From the NCBI GenBank assembly GCA_028704555.1, contig JAQWFD010000013.1, positions 24,010 to 88,009 on the forward strand: a stretch of DNA of 64,000 bases, given 5' to 3'. The notes beneath the pieces were generated by a model. It did not search any database. It had not been told where the DNA came from and saw only the letters and a program-made list of their open reading frames with translations. This DNA is from Desulfobacterales bacterium (GTDB lineage: Bacteria > Desulfobacterota > Desulfobacteria > Desulfobacterales > JAQWFD01). Below, in pieces: positions 32,518 through 40,586 of this stretch (positions within the stretch are counted from its first letter, which is position 1; each line of letters begins with the position of its first letter). Made by a program: the position numbers and the translations under genes.

Positions 32518-33612
32518 TTATTCCAATGGATATTCAAATCTTTTACCCTGATAGTTTTCAACGATCAGCATGCCATTGTGTTCTCCTTTGATATATTCGG
32601 GCAGCAACGGTATCTTTCCGCCACCGCCCGGCAGATCAATCACGTAATGGGGGATGCCCATTCCGGATATATGCCCCCTGAGAGATTTAATAATGTTAAG
32701 GCCTTCTTTAATTGAAGTACGAAAGTGGCCGGTCCCGCTGACCACATCCGGATGATGGAGATAATAGGGCCTGACGCGTATTCGTAACAGTTGCCTCATT
32801 AATTGTTTCATCACCGCGGGCTGATCGTTAACCCCTTTCAGCAGTACGGTCTGGCAACCCAGGGCTATTCCCGAATTGGCGAGAAGGCTGCACGCCCGGG
32901 ATGCTTCGGCTGTGATTTCAGCCGGATGATTAAAATGCGTGTTGATATACAATGGATGGTATTTGCTGAGCATGCGGCAAAGCGCAGGGGTAATCCGATG
33001 GGGCAGGGTGCATGGAATCCGTGTGTGGATCCGAAGAAAGTCAACATGCTCAATGGCGCTGAGCTGCTGCAGTATCCGTTCCAGCTGATCATCCTCCAGC
33101 AGCAGCGGGTCTCCGCCGGATATCAGAACATCCCGGACAGATTTTGTTTTCTGGATATATGTGATCCCCTCACGAATGGTTTCATCCGTAACGACATGGG
33201 AAGCCCCCACTTTACGTTTGCGCATGCAGTGACGGCAATATACCGCACATCGATTGGATACCAGAAACAGAACCCGGTCCGGATATCGATGTGTCAGGTT
33301 GGGGACGGGAGACTGGCCTTCTTCACAAAGCGGGTCTGCCATGCCTGACGGGTCTGAAATTTCCCTGATGTCCGGCACGGCCTGTTTCCAGATTCCGTCT
33401 CCCGGTGTGTGGATCAGAGATAAGTAATACGGGTTGATTCGCATCGGATAGTGAGCCGTTACCTGTTTGATTTCATCTGAATCTATCGGAAGTACTTTTG
33501 CAAGTTGTTCAGCAGAAACAATGCTGTCCATGAGGATGTCATGCCAGTCTGTCTCAGCCGGTTGATTTTGAGCGTCACAATTGTCATAATTCGGGTTCGA
33601 GCAGGGTATCAA
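32518..33612 (-). CDS. KamA-family radical SAM aminomutase
   Basis: A 364-aa radical SAM protein like lysine 2,3-aminomutase. The Fe-S motif is CAVYCRHC (Cys122, Cys126, Cys129). PLP-binding Lys333 lies in DLPGGGGK, and the ISGGDPL and RIHTRIP strands are typical. The Asp in HHPDVV (about 289) and the Asp before LPGGGGK (326) occupy places where lysine aminomutases anchor the substrate's side-chain amine, which favours lysine over an EpmB function. At 364 aa it is shorter than classical KamA (about 416 aa). Beta-lysine could feed the osmolyte N-acetyl-beta-lysine, but the acetyltransferase AblB is not next door. Convergent with the rseC-like gene. Confidence 0.85.
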   Translation of the reverse strand: MIPCSNPNYDNCDAQNQPAETDWHDILMDSIVSAEQLAKVLPIDSDEIKQVTAHYPMRINPYYLSLIHTPGDGIWKQAVPDIREISDPSGMADPLCEEGQSPVPNLTHRYPDRVLFLVSNRCAVYCRHCMRKRKVGASHVVTDETIREGITYIQKTKSVRDVLISGGDPLLLEDDQLERILQQLSAIEHVDFLRIHTRIPCTLPHRITPALCRMLSKYHPLYINTHFNHPAEITAEASRACSLLANSGIALGCQTVLLKGVNDQPAVMKQLMRQLLRIRVRPYYLHHPDVVSGTGHFRTSIKEGLNIIKSLRGHISGMGIPHYVIDLPGGGGKIPLLPEYIKGEHNGMLIVENYQGKRFEYPLE

Positions 33613-33880
33613 TTTTTGTACGACTCCTTTGGTGTATCGATTTTGCCTTGTCTTGTCGGGCGGGTTATATGTTTATATGTCCGTATTTAATATGTATGCA
33701 TCGGGACAATGGGTGAACCATGATGCATGCAACCCCCGTTTTCGGCTATTTTATAACATGATAACCGCCGTGTCCCAATAGCCTTTTTTATAACGCAGGT
33801 TGATGGATCTATTAAAAAGTCCGAACCGTGTCGGCCTTGCGGATATTTATACACGGTTGCTTTGGGAAAAAGAAGGTATT
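33613..33880. other. Intergenic region
   Basis: About 270 bp between the kamA-like gene (minus) and the tag leader (plus). It is AT-rich in places (TATGTTTATATG near 33669) and must include both divergent promoters. No RNA gene, riboswitch or repeat is recognised. Confidence 0.4.
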
Positions 33881-33973
33881 ATGAATTTTTTTACTCAAAA
33901 ACAGGTATTCCCGGATGGACACGAGACGGGATTGCCAGATAGAGATGATCTCTTCGGGTTGTTGACAGGATGA
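33881..33973 (+). CDS. Possible 30-codon ORF coupled to tag
   Basis: ATG at 33881 opens a 30-codon frame (MNFFTQKQVFPDGHETGLPD and on) whose TGA overlaps the ATG of tag in an ATGA arrangement at 33970-33973. An AGAAGG box lies 5 nt upstream. Translational coupling is therefore possible. No family is recognised and the peptide may only serve to open the tag start. Confidence 0.35.
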   Translation: MNFFTQKQVFPDGHETGLPDRDDLFGLLTG

Positions 33974-34557
33974 AAAAAAGATGCTGCTGGGTGGGAACCG
34001 ATCCGCTTTATATCCGGTATCATGATGAGCAGTGGGGCGTACCGGTTCATGATGACCGGATACTGTTCGAGTTTTTGCTGCTCGAAGGCTGTCAGGCCGG
34101 ATTGAGCTGGATCACGATTCTTCGTAAACGGGAAAATTATCGTGCGGCGTTTGACCGGTTTGATCCGGTGAAAATTGCCGCTTATGATTCGGATAAAATC
34201 CTGGCACTGCTTTCGAACCCCGGAATTGTTCGAAACCGGCTTAAAATCGAAGCGGCAGTTGCAAATGCCGCCGCTTTTTTAAATATTCAACGTGCTTTTG
34301 GCAGTTTTGACCGGTTTATCTGGGAATTTGTCGGCGGAAAACCCGGAAAAAATGTCTGGACCCGTCATGAGCAGATTCCGTCAGAAACCGATGCATCCCG
34401 GAACATGAGCCGGGAACTCAAACGCCGGGGATTTAAATTTGTCGGTCCGACCATCTGTTACGCCTTTATGCAGGCTGTGGGAATGGTGAACGACCATACG
34501 ACCGACTGTTTCCGGTACCATGAAATTGGTAAAAAAGTGCTGAGTGCTGAGGACTGA
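33970..34557 (+). CDS. tag: DNA-3-methyladenine glycosylase I
   Basis: Base-excision repair enzyme for 3-methyladenine. The start MKKRCCWVGTDPLYIRYHDE has the Cys and Trp/His zinc-snap-type pattern, and the family core LLLEGCQAGLSWITILRKRE is complete. FVGPTICYAFMQAVGMVNDH and the C-terminal HTTDCF complete the Tag signature with the zinc ligands. 195 aa, normal length. The final codons (KVLSAED) run into a low-complexity GTGCTGAGTGCTGAGGACTG tract, and the tract goes on after the stop with AGGTCAGAGACCAGAAGAC, so the C-terminus may have been extended by the repeat. Confidence 0.93.
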   Translation: MKKRCCWVGTDPLYIRYHDEQWGVPVHDDRILFEFLLLEGCQAGLSWITILRKRENYRAAFDRFDPVKIAAYDSDKILALLSNPGIVRNRLKIEAAVANAAAFLNIQRAFGSFDRFIWEFVGGKPGKNVWTRHEQIPSETDASRNMSRELKRRGFKFVGPTICYAFMQAVGMVNDHTTDCFRYHEIGKKVLSAED

Positions 34558-34885
34558 GGTCAGAGACCAGAAGACACGCACCCTACAAGCAAAGTGCTCC
34601 TCCAAGATGTTGTTCAATCTGTTGAACAATGCATTCCGATCAGCTATGATAAAAATTACATCCCGTCTTCATTTCTGTAAGAATTTTTCTACAATCTGTT
34701 GCCGTCACTAAACGAAGCACCTTCAGCAATAGCGCTCCTCAGTCCGCCCGCAGGGCGCTAATTTGTCGGGGCATACGTTTTTTCGTTTACCACACCGTTT
34801 TTTAATGATCCACAGATTTTCCAAATGAACGTCGAATCAGCTATTTTTTGTTCTGAACAAACCGGACAATATCGGGTGAAATGAC
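34558..34885. repeat. Intergenic region with REP-like repeat, copy B
   Basis: About 330 bp between tag and the ZIP transporter gene. At about 34712-34757 it holds a copy of the element at 8055-8110 (TAAACGAAG, AATAGCGCTCCT, AGTCCGCCCGCAGGGCGCT), whose ends can pair AGCGC/GCGCT. Near 34590 there is a part of the same motif (AAAGTGCTCCTC). The stretch starts with a GTCAGAGACCAGAAGAC heptamer-like tract. A short inverted repeat TTGTTCAA/TTGAACAA lies at 34611-34630. No gene is seen. Confidence 0.5.
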
Positions 34886-35698
34886 ATGATAGAATTGTTT
34901 TATCAAATTCCTCCGGTGGGGCAGGCCTTGGTCGGGACACTGTTTACATGGCTGTTAACCGCATTGGGCGCTGCGTGTGTGTTTTTGTTCAAAACGTTGA
35001 ATAAGAAGCTGCTTGACGGGATGCTCGGGTTTGCCGCCGGGGTTATGATTGCTGCCAGCTATTGGTCCCTGCTGGCGCCGGCCATCGAAATGGCTCAGGG
35101 GGGGATTCTGCCGGCATGGCTTCCGGCAACGGTCGGGTTTCTTGCCGGAGGAGGGTTTTTGTGGCTCGCGGATAAACTGTTGCCTCATCTGCATATCGGT
35201 TTTCCCATGGAAGAGGCCGAAGGCATAAAAACCGGGTGGAGACGCAGTGTGCTGCTGGTTATGGCCATCACCCTTCATAACATTCCAGAAGGGTTGGCGG
35301 TTGGCGTGGCCTTTGGCGCTGCCGCGGCGGGATTGCCATCCGCCACGATAACCGGAGCGGTCGCACTTGCAGTGGGTATAGGAATTCAGAATTTTCCCGA
35401 AGGCCTGGCAGTTTCCATGCCACTGCGACGCGAAGGCTTATCCGTTTTTAAAAGTTTCTGGTACGGTCAACTTTCAGGCGTGGTGGAGCCGGTTGCAGGT
35501 GTTATTGGTGCTGCTCTGGTAATGGTGTTCCGGCCGCTGTTGCCGTATGCACTGTCGTTTGCCGCAGGGGCGATGATTTTTGTGGTGGTGGAAGAATTGA
35601 TCCCGGAGGCGCAGCGCGGGGGGAATACCGATATGGCAACCCTTTGCACGATGCTGGGATTTGCCGTCATGATGGTGCTGGATGTGGCGTTCGGATAA
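34886..35698 (+). CDS. ZIP-family divalent metal transporter
   Basis: A 270-aa inner-membrane metal importer with eight hydrophobic helices. The ZIP signature is [14 protein letters not shown] in helix IV and [13 protein letters not shown] in helix V, where His and Glu form the metal site. [14 protein letters not shown] helix and a final [13 protein letters not shown] follow, as in bacterial ZIP proteins of the GufA group. The cytoplasmic loop is short and lacks a His-rich stretch. The start at 34886 has a weak ribosome-binding site. It ends 43 bp before the acyl-CoA synthetase gene. Zinc is the usual substrate of this group; iron is possible. Confidence 0.92.
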   Translation: MIELFYQIPPVGQALVGTLFTWLLTALGAACVFLFKTLNKKLLDGMLGFAAGVMIAASYWSLLAPAIEMAQGGILPAWLPATVGFLAGGGFLWLADKLLPHLHIGFPMEEAEGIKTGWRRSVLLVMAITLHNIPEGLAVGVAFGAAAAGLPSATITGAVALAVGIGIQNFPEGLAVSMPLRREGLSVFKSFWYGQLSGVVEPVAGVIGAALVMVFRPLLPYALSFAAGAMIFVVVEELIPEAQRGGNTDMATLCTMLGFAVMMVLDVAFG

Positions 35699-35740
35699 CC
35701 ATTGCCGGATGCCTTTGGCTGTCTGAGAAAGAATACGCTC

Positions 35741-38425
35741 ATGAGTATTTATAATCTGGATAAACTGTTTAATCCCCGAACCGTCGCCGTTATCGGCGCT
35801 GATGAAAATCGTGAGAAAATCGGCTGGCGCCTGTTCAATAATCTGAAGACATCTCAGTACCAGCGGGAACTGTTTCCGGTAAATCCTGATTTTCATGTGC
35901 TGTGCGACAGCACGTGTTATCAAACGGTTTCGGATATCCCGAAACATATTGATCTGGCAGTGATCGCCAGTCCCGTATCCGAAGTCCTGACGGCTGTCAA
36001 CGATTGCGTGAGCGCCGGGGTGGACAGTGCAGTTATTTTTTCCGCCGGCGGGATGGAAACCGAATTAAAGGAAAAACGCCTGCAACTTGCAATTACAGAA
36101 ACAGCTGAAAAAGGCAGGCTCCGGGTGATCGGCCCGAACAGCATCGGTATCATATCCAATGAGTCCCTTCTCAATGTCGGGCTGTCTCAGCGGATGCCGC
36201 TGCCTGGCCGGTTGGCGTTTGTCTCTCAAAGCGGGGCCGTGTGTCAGACCATTATCGATGTTTCATTTAAAGAGGGAATCGGATTCAGCTATGTTGTCAG
36301 CACCGGTTCCATGCTGGATGTGGATTTTGGGGATTTAATCAATTTCCTGGGTAATGATTCCCATGTTGTCAGCATCGTGCTGTTTATTGAACGTCTGACG
36401 CAGGTCCGTAAATTTATGAGCGCGGCCCGGGCCGTATCGAGGGTCAAGCCTGTCGTGGTTCTCAAGGCTGGCAAAACAGCAGCGGGGGCGCAATCCGTAT
36501 ATCCTCATACCGGTGTGTTCGCGGGTGAAGATCCGGTGTACAATGCCGCATTTAAACGGGCAGGTATCGTAAGAGTCGATACCATCGAGGCGTTGTTTGA
36601 TTGCGCGGAACTGATCGCAAAACAGCCGCTTCCCGAGGGGCCCGGCCTTGCCATTATTACCAATGGCGCTGGCCCCGGCATTATGGCGGCAGATGCCCTT
36701 GCAGACTACGGGCTGAAGGCGGTCTCGCTGGCGCCGGAGACCATGCAGAAGCTCAATGCGGCGCTTCCACGGATCTGGAACAGGGAAAATCCCATCGATA
36801 TATTAAAAGACGCGTCTGCTCAACGATGGCGTGATGTGATTGATATCTGTCTGTCCGCTCGTGAAATTCATGCGCTGATCATGATCTTTGTACCCCATCC
36901 TTTTTTTGATTCTGTAAAAATCGCCGAAACCATCCTTGCGTTGCTCGCCGGGAGGCCTCATCGGCCCACGTTTGCAGTGTGGATGGGGGGAGAGTCCGTT
37001 GACGGTGCCCGTCGGCTGTTTAATCAGGCAGCAATACCCACCTATGAAACGCCTGAGCGGGCGGTCGCTGCTTTCAGGTATATGCGTTCATATTCGCGGA
37101 ATCTTGAGATGCTGCAGGAAATTCCGCCCAGACTTGATAAATCTTTGAAATTCGATTCCCCGGAGGTTGATAAACTGATCAAGCAGTCTGTCGACAAGTC
37201 CGGCGGGTGGCTGACTGATGCGGAGTCCAGAAAAATTCTTGAGGCTTACGGAATTCCAGTGAATCCTGCGCTCGTTGCCTATACGTCTGAACAGGCGGTC
37301 AATATCGCAGGAAGGATTGGGTATCCGGTTGCCATAAAAATTAATTCCAGGGATATTGTTCATAAAACCGATGCCCGTGCCGTCGCCTTGAATCTGGACA
37401 GTGACCGGTCGGTTCAAGACGCTTTTCGGCAGATTACGGGTCATGTGACACGCTGCTATCCGCATGCGGATTGTCAAGGGATTACGGTTGAGCCGATGGT
37501 GAAGCGTCCGGAGATTGAACTGATTATGGGCGCTCGAAAAGATGCGGCCTTCGGACCGGTAATCGTATTCGGAGCCGGGGGGATCATGACGGATATTATC
37601 AGAGATGTCGGTTTTGCACTTCCCCCGCTGAACCGTCTGCTGGCCCGGAGGTTGATGGAAAGCACGCGGATTTATCAGATGCTCGGGGGATATCGGAACC
37701 GGCCGGGAGCCAATCTTGAGTTTTTGGAAGAAATTTTGATCCGGTTGTCCCAGCTGGTGACCGATTTTCCGCAAATCGATCTGGTGGAAATTAATCCGCT
37801 TATTTTGGCCGATGACTGCGCGTGTGCGGTCGATGCGAGGGTAATTGTCAAAGCGACATCCGTTAAATCCTCTCATCATCTGGTCATCAGCCCTTATCCT
37901 GATGAATTTGAAAAACATATAGTCAGCAAAGGCGGTCTTGATGTCTTTATTCGTCCGATAAAACCGGAGGATGCTTCGCTGCTCATCGAATTGATGCAAC
38001 ATATGTCGGTTCGCAGTATTTATTATCGATTTTGCAAACCGGTAACATTGCTGCCGGCAAAGATGCTCGCGTTGTTTACCCAGATCGATTATGACCGGGA
38101 CATGGCGCTGGTTGCGCTCGACTCGCATGATGGAAACGATAAAATGTTTGGCGTAGGGCGTCTGGTCCGTTATCCGGACGGGAAAAAGGCAGAATTTGCG
38201 ATAATGGTCGGGGATGAATGGCATGGAAAAGGAATCGGATCGGCATTGATGCGGCATTTGATGAATATTGCCAGGGCGAGGGGGATTGAGACCCTCTGGG
38301 GGCTTGTTCTGGCGGAAAATACGCAGATGCTGGCGTTGGGAAAGAAACTGGGGTTTACTGTCACGCCCTTTCCGGATGCCGGGCAGCATGAACTGGAAAT
38401 TGATTTGAGGGTCGCCGGCGCTTGA
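35741..38425 (+). CDS. Acyl-CoA synthetase (NDP-forming) fused to a GNAT acetyltransferase
   Basis: A large fusion of about 894 aa. Domain order: CoA-binding Rossmann (NPRTVAVIGADENREK), succinyl-CoA ligase-like alpha part, ATP-grasp beta part (EAYGIPVNPA, YPVAIKINS, VFGAGGIM), then a C-terminal GNAT domain (about 740-890) with acetyl-CoA loop EWHGKGIGSALM. The same layout is found in Pat-type protein acetyltransferases. The alpha-domain His expected in working NDP-forming synthetases is present (His256 from my chosen start, in YPHTGVFAGED), so this copy may make acyl-CoA with ATP as well as acetylate proteins. The ATG at 35741 gives a good start; upstream codons are not family-like. Confidence 0.9.
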   Translation: MSIYNLDKLFNPRTVAVIGADENREKIGWRLFNNLKTSQYQRELFPVNPDFHVLCDSTCYQTVSDIPKHIDLAVIASPVSEVLTAVNDCVSAGVDSAVIFSAGGMETELKEKRLQLAITETAEKGRLRVIGPNSIGIISNESLLNVGLSQRMPLPGRLAFVSQSGAVCQTIIDVSFKEGIGFSYVVSTGSMLDVDFGDLINFLGNDSHVVSIVLFIERLTQVRKFMSAARAVSRVKPVVVLKAGKTAAGAQSVYPHTGVFAGEDPVYNAAFKRAGIVRVDTIEALFDCAELIAKQPLPEGPGLAIITNGAGPGIMAADALADYGLKAVSLAPETMQKLNAALPRIWNRENPIDILKDASAQRWRDVIDICLSAREIHALIMIFVPHPFFDSVKIAETILALLAGRPHRPTFAVWMGGESVDGARRLFNQAAIPTYETPERAVAAFRYMRSYSRNLEMLQEIPPRLDKSLKFDSPEVDKLIKQSVDKSGGWLTDAESRKILEAYGIPVNPALVAYTSEQAVNIAGRIGYPVAIKINSRDIVHKTDARAVALNLDSDRSVQDAFRQITGHVTRCYPHADCQGITVEPMVKRPEIELIMGARKDAAFGPVIVFGAGGIMTDIIRDVGFALPPLNRLLARRLMESTRIYQMLGGYRNRPGANLEFLEEILIRLSQLVTDFPQIDLVEINPLILADDCACAVDARVIVKATSVKSSHHLVISPYPDEFEKHIVSKGGLDVFIRPIKPEDASLLIELMQHMSVRSIYYRFCKPVTLLPAKMLALFTQIDYDRDMALVALDSHDGNDKMFGVGRLVRYPDGKKAEFAIMVGDEWHGKGIGSALMRHLMNIARARGIETLWGLVLAENTQMLALGKKLGFTVTPFPDAGQHELEIDLRVAGA

Positions 38426-38537
38426 GGAACGCTTTGCTTGAGTCATCAGACCCCTGATCTCTGATCTCTATCCGCTGTCCTTTTCATTTAATCGTACTGG
38501 ACCCGTCCAGAATGACTTTATGGAAATTGAAAGACAC

Positions 38538-40178
38538 TTACCAGGTGCCGAACGTGTTTCGGTAGATCTTTTCCTGTTCGTCCAGAATTTCGTTCAGAAT
38601 TTTCATGCTGACCATGGGATTCATGATGACGCATCGAAGCACTACGATATTTTGCTCCGGATTGTTATTTTGTATCAGCGTGGTTCTGGAAACAAAGCTG
38701 TTACCGGTTTCCCGCTGAATGATTTGAATTGCCCGGTTGATTTTGTTGAGTTTTATGTTGATGTTTTTTTTCGTTGCCATGTCGGCGCTGTCAAACTGCC
38801 GGCGGATATGGACCGGTACAATTCTGTACGTGAGGATGTTGAGTTCGGGCGGGGTTGTCAATTCGAAATTTTCCCGGCGGTCAATTTCCGCTGCAAGCTG
38901 GCGTGCGGTTTCTATCCCGTGTTCGATCAGCAGGCCGTATCCTCTGATACCCATGATTTTCAGCGCGCTGTTGAGAATCAGTGAATTGGCCTCCCGTGAT
39001 CCGGACAGGGATTTGATACCGAGGTCAACCGATCCGACCCGGTTTACATAGTTGGCATGATAGGCGATGGCATCCGGTTGGGATGGATTTTTGAAATACA
39101 CCATTCCGCAGGTCATCGGCATATAAAACTGTTTGTGTCCGTCGATGGTGACCGAATCAGCCAGTTCAATCCCTTTCAACAGCGATCTGTATCGGGCCGA
39201 CATCAGCGTGGGGCCTCCCCAGGCAGCATCCACGTGAAAATGAATCTGCCGCTCGGCACATATCTGCGCCAGGTCGGTGAGGGGGTCGATGGTTCCGGTT
39301 TCCGTTGTCCCGGCAATTCCGACAATGGCGATAATTTTTGTTTTTTTTGAATTCGAATCCAATTGGCGCAGGGTGCGCTTCAGACAGTTCAGATCCATTC
39401 GGTTGTGGTCATCGAGGTTGATGCTGATGATGTTGTCATTGCCGATTCCCAGAATTCCGCCCGCTTTTTTCAGAGAATAGTGGGCCAGCCTGGAAACGAT
39501 GATAACACTCCTGTCCACATCGTAGAACTGGTATGCAGCCGCAATCCCTTCGGATTCAATGCCGGTAAACCGCTCTTTGGGGCCAAACAGTGAATTTCTT
39601 GCCACCCACATGGCGGTGAGGTTTGCCAGGGTTCCGTCTTCCACAAAACATCCCAGGGTGGTTTGTGCATTCTGGATATGGTAGTCATAAAACTGTTGGC
39701 CCTTGTCGTAAATAAGTCTGTGAATTTTCGCCAGTACCTGCTTTTCGACAAGCGAACACACCTTTGACGTTTCGAGTTTGACGACATTCTGGTTCAGCGC
39801 GGCGACAATGGTTTTCAGGTGAACCATAAAAAAAGGAATGGCGGAGGTCATATGGCCGACAAAATACGGCGAGGAAACATTCACCGCATGGGGTGCGATA
39901 TGGTCGATAAGGTCCGTGAGAACGTCCGCGAGCTTTTTTTCAGGGTTTTGATGGATCAGGGAGTCTGAAAATTCGGTCGACAGGGTTTTCAGCCGGACTT
40001 CTTCGGTTATGCCGACATGCCTTTGCAAAAAGTCATTCAGGCCGAAGAGAATTTGATTCATATACTTTGTCAGCCGGGGCTCGGCACCATCAATTTCCGG
40101 CATATTAAACGTGCGGATAAGCCTGTCCCAGTCCGCAATAAGTGCCTGCCGTTTTTGCGGTAAAGAATGATCTGTCAT
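38538..40178 (-). CDS. PLP-dependent decarboxylase, PanP/GAD-like
   Basis: A 546-aa group II decarboxylase. The cofactor site includes HVDAAWGGP and the PLP Lys in TIDGHKQFYMPMTCG; these and the CFVEDGTLANLTAMWVAR stretch are typical. The length and DGHKQFY variant resemble PanP, an aspartate 1-decarboxylase that makes beta-alanine for pantothenate in bacteria without PanD, but glutamate and aromatic amino-acid decarboxylases are close relatives, so the substrate is inferred. Start: a TTG at 40196 or the ATG six codons later (40178); I use the ATG. The gene is convergent with the acyl-CoA synthetase gene and is divergent from lptD. Confidence 0.8.
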   Translation of the reverse strand: MTDHSLPQKRQALIADWDRLIRTFNMPEIDGAEPRLTKYMNQILFGLNDFLQRHVGITEEVRLKTLSTEFSDSLIHQNPEKKLADVLTDLIDHIAPHAVNVSSPYFVGHMTSAIPFFMVHLKTIVAALNQNVVKLETSKVCSLVEKQVLAKIHRLIYDKGQQFYDYHIQNAQTTLGCFVEDGTLANLTAMWVARNSLFGPKERFTGIESEGIAAAYQFYDVDRSVIIVSRLAHYSLKKAGGILGIGNDNIISINLDDHNRMDLNCLKRTLRQLDSNSKKTKIIAIVGIAGTTETGTIDPLTDLAQICAERQIHFHVDAAWGGPTLMSARYRSLLKGIELADSVTIDGHKQFYMPMTCGMVYFKNPSQPDAIAYHANYVNRVGSVDLGIKSLSGSREANSLILNSALKIMGIRGYGLLIEHGIETARQLAAEIDRRENFELTTPPELNILTYRIVPVHIRRQFDSADMATKKNINIKLNKINRAIQIIQRETGNSFVSRTTLIQNNNPEQNIVVLRCVIMNPMVSMKILNEILDEQEKIYRNTFGTW

Positions 40179-40586
40179 CGAATGTCGCAAAATCAAATAG
40201 GGTTAATATGTATTAAAGCCAGAGAATAATATATTGATTTCGCACCTATTAGCATGACCTGAAATGAATTCCAAGCAAATCTTTTGATTTTATCATCCCG
40301 TTGCCGTTGCCTTAGTCTCCGAATTAAATAAAAAGTCGGATCCAAATCAATCTTGACTTTTTATCCATACTCGGATTTATTCACACCACTTGACGGTTTT
40401 TGAGACAGCAGGCACATGAACAGGAGGTATCTTTTTTTGGGTAAGGCCGTCAGCTTACCTGCCGGTAACTGGCCGATGGTTGAGCATAGGGGCTTGAAGT
40501 CATTTTCTATAGCTGTATTCGGGGTTGTTTTTTCACCATATGCACATAGCTTAAAAGCTAAAAATAAATTGGATGATGAGTCTGAA
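40179..40586. other. Intergenic region upstream of lptD
   Basis: About 400 bp between the divergent decarboxylase and lptD genes. The lptD frame is open from 40416 but the first 57 codons have no family features, so I treat them as leader. No clear gene, riboswitch or repeat is seen. Confidence 0.35.

Noticed and set aside
33590..33620. Possible tRNA T-loop (GGTTCGAGC)
   Set aside because: No cloverleaf can be drawn around it and it lies at the kamA-like gene start.
37088..38446. Minus-strand open frame of 452 codons
   Set aside because: It is antisense to the acyl-CoA synthetase-GNAT gene and shows no domain; a shadow of the codon pattern.
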